Of a DNA stretch of 64,000 nt, positions 16,033 through 24,217 are shown piece after piece. The position numbers and the translations under genes are program-made. Where the stretch lies: assembly GCF_001931485.1 (NCBI RefSeq), contig NZ_MSDV01000074.1, forward strand, positions 62,001 to 126,000, given 5' to 3'. The first letter of the stretch is position 1. Each line of letters starts with the position of its first letter. The stretch comes from Burkholderia sp. SRS-W-2-2016 (GTDB lineage Bacteria; Pseudomonadota; Gammaproteobacteria; Burkholderiales; Burkholderiaceae). The notes under the pieces were generated by a model. It had not been told where the DNA came from, did not search any database, and was given only the letters and a program-made list of their open reading frames with translations.

Positions 16033-16425
16033 TCAGTAGCGCAGGTTCACCGACGGCAAACGTGTGCTCGGACGGCCGCTGTCGTGGACGGTCGGCGACG
16101 TATCGAGCGGCGCGCTCATCTGGTAGCGGGTGCCGAAATTCGAATGCACGTTGATTTCGACCGGCTTGCCCTTGTCGCGATACTCCGTGATTTCGGTGCC
16201 GGTCGGGCTCACTTCGTGGAAGCTCGGCGTGCGCGGAACGTTGATTTCGACCTTCGAGCTGACCTCTGCGCCGGGACGATTGATCTTCTCCAGGTCCGGC
16301 AAACCGGCCCGTTCATTGGCGGACTGGGGCGCGCCGGCGGGCGGCGGTTCGTCGACGGGGGCAGCCATCGCGGCGTTGCCGAAGGCGAAAGCCAGCGCAA
16401 CGGCGATGGGAAGGAGCGGCTTCAT
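16033..16425 (-). CDS. DUF2782-like periplasmic protein
   Basis: 130-residue secreted protein with a signal peptide of about 22 residues ending AMAA, then a Pro-rich linker and a C-terminal part containing GTEITEYRDKGKPVEINVHS and FGTRYQM. That pattern fits the DUF2782 family, small exported proteins often found near polA or thrB in proteobacteria; their function is unknown. No lipobox cysteine is seen, so it should be soluble in the periplasm. It lies just upstream of thrB on the same strand with a 194-bp gap. Confidence 0.7.
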   Translation of the reverse strand: MKPLLPIAVALAFAFGNAAMAAPVDEPPPAGAPQSANERAGLPDLEKINRPGAEVSSKVEINVPRTPSFHEVSPTGTEITEYRDKGKPVEINVHSNFGTRYQMSAPLDTSPTVHDSGRPSTRLPSVNLRY

Positions 16426-16609
16426 GGTGATTCTCCGAAAGGGTGCGCCGATTTTAGCAAATCCGGCCTCGCGTACGGGCGCGCGGCCTTATTTTGCGCC
16501 GCTTTCGCGCAACGCGCGCGAACCGTGCGCAAGCCCGTCTTCAGCCCGTGGTTGACATTTGGCGGCGCCAGGTTCCGTGGTAAGGTCGTCTCATCAATAG
16601 GGGTGAACG

Positions 16610-18139
16610 ATGATGAACAACGATATCAATCAACGCACGGTGCAGACTCCCGCCAACAGCTTCCCCACCGAGGGCTTCGAGGACGCGGCCGAGGCCGTCA
16701 CCCGCCTCGCCGCGATCTACGAGGCGAACACGTCGTTCCTGCGCGATGCGTTCGCGCGCTACCGCCGCAACGAGCAGTTCGTCAATCGCGTGCGCGCCTG
16801 CTATCCGTTCGTGCGCGTGCGCACCGAAGTCAACACGCACGTCGATTCGCGCCGCTCGTACGGCTTCGTCGCGGGGCCGGGCGTGTTCGAGACGACCGTC
16901 ACGCGGCCCGACCTGTTCGGTAACTACTATCGCGAGCAACTGCGGTTGCTAGCGAAGAACCATCACGTGCGGATCGAAGTCGGCGTGTCGGACCAGCCGA
17001 TTCCGATTCACTTCGCGTTTGCCGAGGGCATCCACCTCGAAGGCGATCTGGACCGCGAGCGCCTGTTCCTGATGCGCGACATCTTCGACACGCCGGACCT
17101 CGCGCTGCTCGACGACCGGATCGTCAACGGCACCTACGAGCCGCTGCCGGGCGAGCCGCATCCGCTCGCGCTGTTCACGGCGGCGCGGGTCGACTTCTCG
17201 CTGCACCGGCTCAAGCACTACACGGCGACCTCGCCGACGCACGTGCAGAACTACGTGCTGTACACGAACTACCAGTTCTATATCGACGAATTCGTCAAGC
17301 TGGGCCGCAGCATGATGACCCATACCGACGACGAGGAGTTGCGCGCGTACCGCAGCGAATACACGTCGTTCGTCGAGCCCGGCGACGTGGTCACCTACAA
17401 CGAGAATCTCGGCGAGCAGGCCCAGGAGGGCACGTCGCCGCCGCGGCTGCCGCAGATGCCCGCGTATCACCTGAAGCGCGCGGACGGCAGCGGCATCACG
17501 ATGGTCAACATCGGCGTCGGGCCGTCGAATGCGAAGACCATCACCGATCACATCGCGGTGCTGCGCCCGCACGCGTGGATCATGCTCGGCCACTGCGCGG
17601 GGCTGCGCAACACGCAGCGTCTGGGCGACTACGTGCTCGCGCACGGCTATGTGCGCGAAGACCATGTACTCGACGCCGATCTGCCGCTGTGGGTGCCGAT
17701 CCCGGCGCTCGCCGAAGTGCAGGTCGCGCTCGAACGCGCGGTCGCGCAGGTCACGCAGCTCGACGGCGTCGAGTTGAAACGGGTGATGCGTACCGGCACG
17801 GTCGCGAGCGTCGATAACCGCAACTGGGAGCTGCGCGATCATCGCGAGCCGGTGCAGCGGCTGTCGCAAAGCCGCGCGATCGCGCTCGACATGGAAAGCG
17901 CGACGATCGCCGCGAACGGTTTCCGCTTCCGGGTGCCGTACGGCACGCTGCTGTGCGTGTCGGACAAGCCGCTGCACGGCGAGCTGAAGCTGCCCGGCAT
18001 GGCTGACCAGTTCTATCGCGCGCAGGTCGATCAGCATCTGCAGATCGGCGTGAAGGCGATGGAGCTGCTGCGGATGAACGGGCTGCATCGCCTGCATAGT
18101 CGCAAGCTGCGCAGCTTTGCGGAGGTGGCGTTCCAGTAA
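16610..18139 (+). CDS. amn: AMP nucleosidase
   Basis: 509-residue enzyme that hydrolyses AMP to adenine and ribose 5-phosphate, adjusting adenylate pools. The N-terminal regulatory domain (to about residue 180) includes FVRVRTEVNTHVDSRRSYGF, and the C-terminal nucleoside-phosphorylase-fold domain contains MVNIGVGPSNAKTITDHIAV, WIMLGHCAGLRNTQRLGDYVLA and a late ALDMESATIAANGFRFRVPYG motif with the catalytic acid region. AGGGGTGAACG precedes the start; the second ATG three bases later is equally plausible. It is monocistronic and converges on the Ser/Thr-rich gene. Confidence 0.95.
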   Translation: MMNNDINQRTVQTPANSFPTEGFEDAAEAVTRLAAIYEANTSFLRDAFARYRRNEQFVNRVRACYPFVRVRTEVNTHVDSRRSYGFVAGPGVFETTVTRPDLFGNYYREQLRLLAKNHHVRIEVGVSDQPIPIHFAFAEGIHLEGDLDRERLFLMRDIFDTPDLALLDDRIVNGTYEPLPGEPHPLALFTAARVDFSLHRLKHYTATSPTHVQNYVLYTNYQFYIDEFVKLGRSMMTHTDDEELRAYRSEYTSFVEPGDVVTYNENLGEQAQEGTSPPRLPQMPAYHLKRADGSGITMVNIGVGPSNAKTITDHIAVLRPHAWIMLGHCAGLRNTQRLGDYVLAHGYVREDHVLDADLPLWVPIPALAEVQVALERAVAQVTQLDGVELKRVMRTGTVASVDNRNWELRDHREPVQRLSQSRAIALDMESATIAANGFRFRVPYGTLLCVSDKPLHGELKLPGMADQFYRAQVDQHLQIGVKAMELLRMNGLHRLHSRKLRSFAEVAFQ

Positions 18140-18166
18140 TCACGCCGGTAGGTTGGGGCGGGTGCG

Positions 18167-18215
18167 GCGGGCGATGCGGGTGTCCTGATCGGGAGGGACT
18201 GCCGGCATCGCCCGC
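18167..18215. terminator. Large stem-loop between amn and the Ser/Thr-rich gene
   Basis: GCGGGCGATGC (18167-18177) and GCATCGCCCGC (18205-18215) pair perfectly around 27 bases. It lies in the convergent gap about 30 bases after the amn stop and could stop transcription from either side, but no T-tract follows. Confidence 0.4.
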
Positions 18216-18262
18216 GGCGCTTTACGAGCCTCTGGATTCTTCGGCGCGACCGCTGGCCGTTC

Positions 18263-19081
18263 TCAGGCCGACGTGCTGACGAACATCCCGCTCAGACTGG
18301 CCGTGCCGTTTTGCAGATTGGCCGCGAGCGAGGTCAGAAACTTCTGCAGATCCGCGCTGCTGGATGTGCTCGACGAACCGCTCGACGCGCCGAGTGCCGT
18401 CAGCAGGTTCTCGAAATCCGTCGCCAGCGAACTGTCGCTCGACGATGAGCCGGTCGTGCTGGCATCCGTGGATGTGCTGTCCGAATTCGAACTCGACGAC
18501 GAACCGGACGCCAACGATTGCGCGAGATTTTCGATCGCGGTCGCGAACCCGCCGTCGTAACCCTGCGCCGACGATGACGACGGCGCAGGAGGCGGGGGCG
18601 GCGGCATCGCGCCGGCGGAGGCCGAGGTGGTCGCGGTGCTGTCCGCGGTATCGGACGTATCCGCGCTGGAGGTCGTGCCGCTGGCGGCGACAACACCGTT
18701 CGCGTTCGTGCTGCCGGTGCCCGAGTCCTGCGAGCCCGGACCGCCTTGCGGCGCGGCCGCCTGGAACAGTGCGCCGAGGAACTGTTGCAGCGCCGCGCTG
18801 ATCGCGCTCGCCGAGGTGGACGACGTAGTCGAAGCGGTCGAGGTCGAGGTCGAATCGGTCGACGAAGACGTCGACGTTGCCGACGACGAACCGTCCGTCG
18901 ACGTCACGCCGAACTGCGCGAGCGCGGCCGCGATGGCCGCGACCAGCGGATTGGTCGACGACGCGCTGTCGGTCGACGTTGAAGACGAATCATCTGTTTG
19001 CGCCTGATAGCTTCGCGAACTGGTGGACGACCACCAGGCTTCGAGGCCCGTGGAGTTTCCCGCCAAAGCTGAAATAGACAT
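18263..19081 (-). CDS. Ser/Thr-rich low-complexity protein of unknown function
   Basis: 272 residues, about half Ser, Thr and Ala. Runs of SSSTSTD-type sequence alternate with short hydrophobic amphipathic blocks: NPLVAAIAAALAQFGV (about 44-59), ISAALQQFLGALFQAA (about 93-108), FATAIENLAQSLA (about 175-187), LATDFENLLTALG (about 218-230) and LQKFLTSLAANLQNG near the end. A PPPPPPAP stretch lies in the middle. There is no signal peptide. GGAGT precedes the ATG, so translation is credible. Regularly spaced helices in a disordered Ser/Thr matrix suggest a secreted or surface-interacting protein, but I do not recognise the family. Interlocked inverted repeats lie upstream. Confidence 0.65.
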   Translation of the reverse strand: MSISALAGNSTGLEAWWSSTSSRSYQAQTDDSSSTSTDSASSTNPLVAAIAAALAQFGVTSTDGSSSATSTSSSTDSTSTSTASTTSSTSASAISAALQQFLGALFQAAAPQGGPGSQDSGTGSTNANGVVAASGTTSSADTSDTADSTATTSASAGAMPPPPPPAPSSSSAQGYDGGFATAIENLAQSLASGSSSSSNSDSTSTDASTTGSSSSDSSLATDFENLLTALGASSGSSSTSSSADLQKFLTSLAANLQNGTASLSGMFVSTSA

Positions 19082-19185
19082 TCTTTTACTCCGTAAGATT
19101 TAGCGAGATCTCTCGCCGGGAGCTTCATCCAATCGATGGAATCGCCGTTCGCTTTTACGGCTGAAACTCGTTGAATCTAAGGGGA

Positions 19186-19217
19186 GTAAGCGGAAAGTTT
19201 AGCTTACCGAAACTTTC
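19186..19217. promoter_or_regulatory. Two interlocked inverted repeats upstream of the Ser/Thr-rich gene
   Basis: GTAAGC-N10-GCTTAC (19186-19207) overlaps GAAAGTTT-N9-AAACTTTC (19193-19217); the two cannot form hairpins at once. They lie 105-136 bp upstream of the leftward Ser/Thr-rich gene and about 50 bp after the chromate-transporter operon. Confidence 0.45.
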
Positions 19218-19266
19218 TCTTTCAGCAGGAAACTTCTGGCAATAACTGGTAAGTATTTTGGCCGGC

Positions 19267-19797
19267 TTAACCTTGCCCGAACCCGCTCAAACCGATCAGA
19301 CTTCCCGCCGCCAGCAGCCATAGCGGATGAATCCGCGTCTTCGTCGCCAGCACGGCGGTGAATGCGTTGATCGCCCAGGCGATCGCGGTCGGGTTCGATG
19401 CTCGCGCGATCACCGCCGCGCTCGCCGCGACGATGCCGGCCGTCACCGGCACCAAACCCAGTTGCGCGTAGCGCCGCCACGGCCGGTCCTTGAAACGCTC
19501 CCACGCATGCAGCGCGAGAATCGTCACAATCGACGACGGCCCGAACTTCGCAATCGACGTCACCAGCATCCCGGCCCAGCCGGCCACGTGCCAGCCGATC
19601 AACGTGACGATCATCAGGTTCGGTCCCGGCGCGGCCTGCGCGAGCGCGAACAGCGCGCTGAATTCGCTGGCCGGCATCCAGTGATGCACGTCGACCACCT
19701 GGCGCTGCATCTCCGGAAGAATCGTATTGCCGCCGCCGAACGCGAGCAGCGACAACTGGCTGAAGATGACCGCGAGTGCAATTAACGTGTGAGTCAT
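19267..19797 (-). CDS. Chromate transporter family protein, second half of a split pair
   Basis: 176-residue single-domain CHR protein with about five to six helices. The CHR signatures are present: LSLLAFGGGNTILPEM near the start and LAQAAPGPNLMIVTLIG at about residue 53. In long ChrA proteins two such domains are fused; here they are separate genes whose start and stop overlap as ATGA, so the pair should form a heterodimer. Characterised split pairs export chromate, but sulfate or other oxyanions are also possible substrates. No chrB or metal-resistance genes are nearby. Confidence 0.85.
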   Translation of the reverse strand: MTHTLIALAVIFSQLSLLAFGGGNTILPEMQRQVVDVHHWMPASEFSALFALAQAAPGPNLMIVTLIGWHVAGWAGMLVTSIAKFGPSSIVTILALHAWERFKDRPWRRYAQLGLVPVTAGIVAASAAVIARASNPTAIAWAINAFTAVLATKTRIHPLWLLAAGSLIGLSGFGQG

Positions 19798-20375
19798 CGT
19801 GCGCTCCTCGCCGCGAGATAAATGCTGAGCGGCGTGAGCACCAGCATGGTCGGCAATAGCGGCAGCCGCAGGATCGCAATCGCGACGAAGCCGAGCGCAG
19901 CGATCAGCGCGGCGAGCGGTTTGTTGCGCAACGGCAGCAGGATTTTGATCGCCATCGAGATCAGCAGACCCGACGCGGCCGCCGCGAGCCCCGCGAACAG
20001 ATGGCGCACATGCGGATCGTTTTGCGTGTGTTCATACAGCACGCCGAGGCCGATCACCACCAGCGAAGGCCCGGCGATCAGCCCGAGCAGACCGGCCAGC
20101 GCGCCGGGCAAGCCGCGAAAGCGCATCCCCATCGCGACCGACAGATTGATCACGTTGCCGCCCGGCAGGAATTGGCAGAGGCCGAGCAGGTCGGTGAATT
20201 CTTCGGCGCTGAGCCAGCGGCGTTGTTCGACGAGCGCGCGGCGCGCGAGCGGCAATGCGCCGCCAAAGGAGATCAGTCCGAGGCCGAGAAAGCCGCTGAA
20301 GATTTCGCGCACCGTGGGGGTGGGTGCGAGTTCGAGTCCGGGGCCGGGCTCGCGCGAGGTGAGTGGGTGGTCCAT
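19794..20375 (-). CDS. Chromate transporter family protein, first half of a split pair
   Basis: 193-residue CHR-domain membrane protein. It starts MDHPLTSREPGPG, then REIFSGFLGLGLISFGGALPLARRALVE (family FGG motif) and LCQFLPGGNVINLSVAMG, the equivalent of the PGP motif. ATG at 20375 was chosen; an upstream in-frame start at 20462 would add 29 basic residues unlike the family. It is the promoter-proximal gene, overlapping the second half by four bases. The pair lies between a Ser/Thr-rich gene and the LOG gene, all on the minus strand. Confidence 0.85.
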   Translation of the reverse strand: MDHPLTSREPGPGLELAPTPTVREIFSGFLGLGLISFGGALPLARRALVEQRRWLSAEEFTDLLGLCQFLPGGNVINLSVAMGMRFRGLPGALAGLLGLIAGPSLVVIGLGVLYEHTQNDPHVRHLFAGLAAAASGLLISMAIKILLPLRNKPLAALIAALGFVAIAILRLPLLPTMLVLTPLSIYLAARSAR

Positions 20376-20512
20376 GTTGCGATGCTTCGGGTAGAAGCCC
20401 AGCAGGGTAGCGCCGAACCGGTGGCATGCAAAACGATATTTGCGTCTACACGCCCGATCCACACATCAACACGCATCACCGTAAGCGCATCGCAAACTGG
20501 CCTTCAAAACGA

Positions 20513-20540
20513 AAGCGGGCAGCTCAGAGGCTGCCCGCTT
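20513..20540 (-). terminator. Rho-independent terminator of the LOG-family gene
   Basis: AAGCGGGCAGC (20513-20523) pairs with GCTGCCCGCTT (20530-20540) around a six-base loop, 34 bases after the gene's stop. On the minus strand the stem is followed by TCGTTTTG, a modest U-tract. Confidence 0.75.
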
Positions 20541-20573
20541 CGATTCGCGCAATGCGGTGTTCAGCACAGCACG

Positions 20574-21317
20574 TTACAGATAGAACATCCGGTCCTCGTC
20601 CGACTTCACCGGATGCTGGTCGCCTTCCTCGCGATCTTCATAGAACTTCAGCACCGCTTCGAGCACCTGGTCCGGATCGTCGATCACCTGCATCAGATCG
20701 ATGTCGGTCGGATTGATCAGGCCCATCGGAATCAGCGAGCTCTTGAACCACGCGAGCAGTCCTTCCCAGAACTCGGCGCCGACCAGAATGATCGGTACGT
20801 GACGCGATTTCTTGGTCTGGATCAGCGTGAGAACTTCCGCGAGTTCGTCGAGCGTGCCGAAGCCGCCAGGCATCACGATGACCGCGTCCGAGTTCTTCAC
20901 GAACGTGACTTTGCGCGTGAAGAAATGACGGAAGCGCAGCGAGATGTCCTGCCACTGGTTGCCCGATTGCTCGTGCGGCAGTTCGATGTTCAGACCGACC
21001 GACGGCGCCTTGCCCGCATGCGCGCCTTTGTTGGCCGCTTCCATGATGCCGGGGCCGCCGCCGGAGATCACCGCTAAGCCCGCGTCGGACAGTTTGCGAG
21101 CGATCTGCGTGGCCAGTTTGTAGTACGGCGTGTTGGGTTTCAGACGCGCCGAACCGTAGATGCTGACAGCCGGGCGAATCTCCGACAGGTACTCGGTCGC
21201 CTCGATAAACTCTGCCATAATCGTGAACATCTGCCACGATGCGCGGGCTTTTTTGGCCGTTGCGCGCTCTTGATCTGCGAGCGATCGCAGACTCGGAATC
21301 ACTTTTCTCTTAGTCAT
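20574..21317 (-). CDS. LOG-family (TIGR00730) Rossmann-fold protein
   Basis: 247-residue protein of the lysine-decarboxylase-like / LONELY GUY family. The two signatures are intact: GGGPGIMEAANKGA (about 88-101) and PGGFGTLDEL (about 150-159). Characterised members are cytokinin riboside-5'-monophosphate phosphoribohydrolases or nucleotide 5'-monophosphate nucleosidases, so a nucleotide-cleaving role is the best guess; annotation as lysine decarboxylase is an old error. Its ATG at 21317 is separated from the polA start by one base. The next in-frame Met, at residue 30 (21230), just before the conserved AEFIEATEYL, is an alternative start. Confidence 0.9.
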   Translation of the reverse strand: MTKRKVIPSLRSLADQERATAKKARASWQMFTIMAEFIEATEYLSEIRPAVSIYGSARLKPNTPYYKLATQIARKLSDAGLAVISGGGPGIMEAANKGAHAGKAPSVGLNIELPHEQSGNQWQDISLRFRHFFTRKVTFVKNSDAVIVMPGGFGTLDELAEVLTLIQTKKSRHVPIILVGAEFWEGLLAWFKSSLIPMGLINPTDIDLMQVIDDPDQVLEAVLKFYEDREEGDQHPVKSDEDRMFYL

Positions 21318-21318
21318 A

Positions 21319-24060
21319 ATGCCTGAAGAACGAAGCCTTGAAGGTAAGACCCTGCTGTTGGTCGACGGTTCGAGTTATCTATACCGGGCCTACCATGCGA
21401 TGCCTGATCTGCGCGGCCCCGACAGTAGCCCGACGGGTGCGCTCTACGGGATGATCAACATGCTCCGGCGCATGCGCAAGGAAGTTACCGCAGAGTATAG
21501 CGCGTGCGTGTTCGACGCCAAGGGCAAAACATTTCGTGACGACTGGTATCCGGACTACAAGGCGAATCGCCCGTCGATGCCGGAAGATCTGTCGCGTCAG
21601 ATCGAACCGATTCACGTCGCGGTGCGCGCGCTCGGCTGGCCGCTGCTGATGATCGAACGCGTCGAAGCCGACGACGTGATCGGCACGCTGTGCACGCAAG
21701 CCGAAAAGCTCGGCATGAACGTGGTGGTGTCGACCGGCGACAAAGACCTCGCGCAGCTCGTATCGGATCGCGTTTCGCTGGTCAACACGATGACCAACGA
21801 AACGCTCGATCGCGAAGGCGTAATCGCGAAGTTCGGCGTGCCGCCGGAACGCATCGTCGATTATCTGTCGCTGATCGGCGATACCGTCGACAACGTGCCG
21901 GGCGTCGACAAGTGCGGACCGAAAACCGCGCTCAAATGGCTCACGCAATACGACTCGCTCGACGGCATCGTCGAACATGCGAGCGAGATCAAGGGCGCGG
22001 TCGGCGAGAACCTGCGCCGCGCGCTCGACTTCCTGCCGATGGCGCGCAAGCTCGTGACCGTCGAGCGTCAGTGCGATCTGACCGGTCATATCGTGTCGAT
22101 CGAAGAAAGCCTGCAAAGCCGGCCCGAGTCGCGCGAAGAACTGCGCGACGTCTTTACGCGCAACGGCTTCAAGACGTGGCTGCGTGAAGTCGAAATTGCC
22201 GATGCGGTCGAAGGCCCGGAAACGGACGTGCCGCCCGCGTTGACGGTGGACCACGAACGTCACTACGACACCGTGCAGACGTGGGAGCAGTTCGACGCGT
22301 GGCTCGAGAAAATCAACGCGGCCGAGCTGACCTCGTTCGATACCGAGACCACCTCGCTCGATCCGATGACCGCGCAGATCGTCGGCCTGTCGCTTTCCGT
22401 CGAAGCGGGCCGCGCGGCCTACGTGCCGCTCGCGCATCGCGGCCCGGACGCGCCGGTGCAACTGCCGCGCGACGAAGTGCTCGCGAAGCTCAAGCCGTGG
22501 CTCGAAAGCGACGAGCGCAAGAAGGTCGGCCAGCATATGAAGTACGACGAACAGGTGCTCGCGAATTACGGCATCGAGATGCGCGGCGTGCAGCACGACA
22601 CGCTGCTCGAATCGTACGTGCTCGAATCGCATCGCACGCACGACATGGACAGCCTCGCGCTGCGCCATCTCGGCGTGAAGACGATCAAGTACGAAGAGAT
22701 TTGCGGCAAGGGCGCGCAACAGATTGGCTTCGACGAAGTCGCGCTGGAGCAGGCCGCCGAATACGCGGCCGAAGACGCCGACATCACGCTGCGTCTGCAT
22801 CAGGCGCTGTACCCGCAGATCGCAGCGGAAAAGACGCTGGAGCACGTGTATAGCGCGATCGAAGTGCCGACCTCGCGCGTGCTGCGCAAGATGGAGCGCA
22901 CCGGCGTGCTGATCGACGCGGACAAGCTGCGTCAGCAAAGCAGCGAGATCGCCACGCGGCTGATCGAACTCGAAGGTCAGGCGTACGAACTGGCTGGCGG
23001 CGAATTCAATCTTGGTTCTCCGAAGCAGATCGGTCAGATCTTCTTCGAGAAGCTGCAATTGCCGGTCGTCAAGAAGACGCCGAGCGGCGCACCGTCCACC
23101 GACGAAGAAGTGCTGCAAAAGCTCGCCGAAGACTATCCGCTGCCGAAGATCCTGCTCGAGCATCGCGGCCTGTCGAAGCTGAAGTCCACCTATACCGACA
23201 AGCTGCCGCGCATGGTCAATGCGCAGACCGGCCGCGTGCACACGAACTATGCGCAGGCGGTTGCGGTGACCGGGCGGCTCGCGTCGAACGATCCGAACCT
23301 GCAGAACATTCCGGTGCGTACCGGCGAAGGCCGCCGGATTCGCGAGGCGTTCATCGCGCCGCCGGGACACAAGCTGGTGTCCGCCGATTATTCGCAGATC
23401 GAACTACGCATCATGGCGCACATCTCCGGCGACGAATCGCTGATGCGCGCGTTCGCGCAAGGCGAGGACATTCACCGCGCGACGGCTTCGGAGATTTTCA
23501 GCGTGACGCCGCTCGAAGTGTCGAACGATCAACGGCGCGTCGCGAAAGTCATCAACTTCGGCCTGATCTACGGGATGAGCGCGTTCGGCCTCGCGGCGAA
23601 CCTCGGCATCACGCGCGACGCGGCGAAGATGTATATCGACCGTTATTTCGCGCGTTATCCGGGCGTCGCGCGTTATATGGACGAGACGCGTTTGAGCGCG
23701 AAGGCGAAGGGTTACGTCGAGACCGTATTCGGCCGCCGTCTGTGGCTGCCGGAAATCAACGGCGGCAACGGGCCGCGTCGCCAGGCCGCCGAACGCGCGG
23801 CAATCAACGCGCCGATGCAGGGTACGGCCGCCGACCTGATCAAGCTGTCAATGATCGCGGTGCAGAAGTGGATCGAAGATTCGAAGATCGGCACGCGCAT
23901 GATCATGCAGGTGCACGATGAACTGATTCTCGAAGTGCCGGACGCCGAATTGTCGGAAGTGCGCAAGCGTCTGCCCGAACTGATGTGCGGCGTGGCCGCG
24001 CTGAAAGTGCCGCTGGTCGCCGAGGTCGGCGCCGGACTGAATTGGGAAGAGGCGCATTGA
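21319..24060 (+). CDS. polA: DNA polymerase I
   Basis: 913-residue repair and Okazaki-fragment polymerase. The 5' nuclease domain (about 1-290) begins with KTLLLVDGSSYLYRAYHA; the proofreading domain has intact SFDTETTSLDP (about 340) and YAAEDADITLRLH; the polymerase domain carries motif A DYSQIELRIMAHISGD, motif B RRVAKVINFGLIYGMSAFG and motif C MQVHDELILEVP. All three activities should be present. The start is fixed by the nuclease motif, since the next Met would remove it, and no strong ribosome site precedes it. It is divergent from the LOG gene with one base between the start codons, so its promoter lies inside that gene. Confidence 0.97.
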   Translation: MPEERSLEGKTLLLVDGSSYLYRAYHAMPDLRGPDSSPTGALYGMINMLRRMRKEVTAEYSACVFDAKGKTFRDDWYPDYKANRPSMPEDLSRQIEPIHVAVRALGWPLLMIERVEADDVIGTLCTQAEKLGMNVVVSTGDKDLAQLVSDRVSLVNTMTNETLDREGVIAKFGVPPERIVDYLSLIGDTVDNVPGVDKCGPKTALKWLTQYDSLDGIVEHASEIKGAVGENLRRALDFLPMARKLVTVERQCDLTGHIVSIEESLQSRPESREELRDVFTRNGFKTWLREVEIADAVEGPETDVPPALTVDHERHYDTVQTWEQFDAWLEKINAAELTSFDTETTSLDPMTAQIVGLSLSVEAGRAAYVPLAHRGPDAPVQLPRDEVLAKLKPWLESDERKKVGQHMKYDEQVLANYGIEMRGVQHDTLLESYVLESHRTHDMDSLALRHLGVKTIKYEEICGKGAQQIGFDEVALEQAAEYAAEDADITLRLHQALYPQIAAEKTLEHVYSAIEVPTSRVLRKMERTGVLIDADKLRQQSSEIATRLIELEGQAYELAGGEFNLGSPKQIGQIFFEKLQLPVVKKTPSGAPSTDEEVLQKLAEDYPLPKILLEHRGLSKLKSTYTDKLPRMVNAQTGRVHTNYAQAVAVTGRLASNDPNLQNIPVRTGEGRRIREAFIAPPGHKLVSADYSQIELRIMAHISGDESLMRAFAQGEDIHRATASEIFSVTPLEVSNDQRRVAKVINFGLIYGMSAFGLAANLGITRDAAKMYIDRYFARYPGVARYMDETRLSAKAKGYVETVFGRRLWLPEINGGNGPRRQAAERAAINAPMQGTAADLIKLSMIAVQKWIEDSKIGTRMIMQVHDELILEVPDAELSEVRKRLPELMCGVAALKVPLVAEVGAGLNWEEAH

Positions 24061-24217
24061 CATTGCGATGACACGCGCGCGATAACGTCGTGCGCATGTC
24101 ACACATGGGTTTTGGCGACTTGTGGCTACCCGTGTGGGTCGAGGACAATCGGTGCGGAACGGCGCCTTCGTGCGCGGCGTTGCGACGCATAATTCATCGG
24201 CTACACGGAGAAGTGCA

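Noticed and set aside
21379..23370. Long minus-strand open frame opposite polA (663 codons)
   Set aside because: Complete overlap with a well-motifed gene; its Arg/His/Ala/Leu-rich product is the usual GC-rich antisense shadow.
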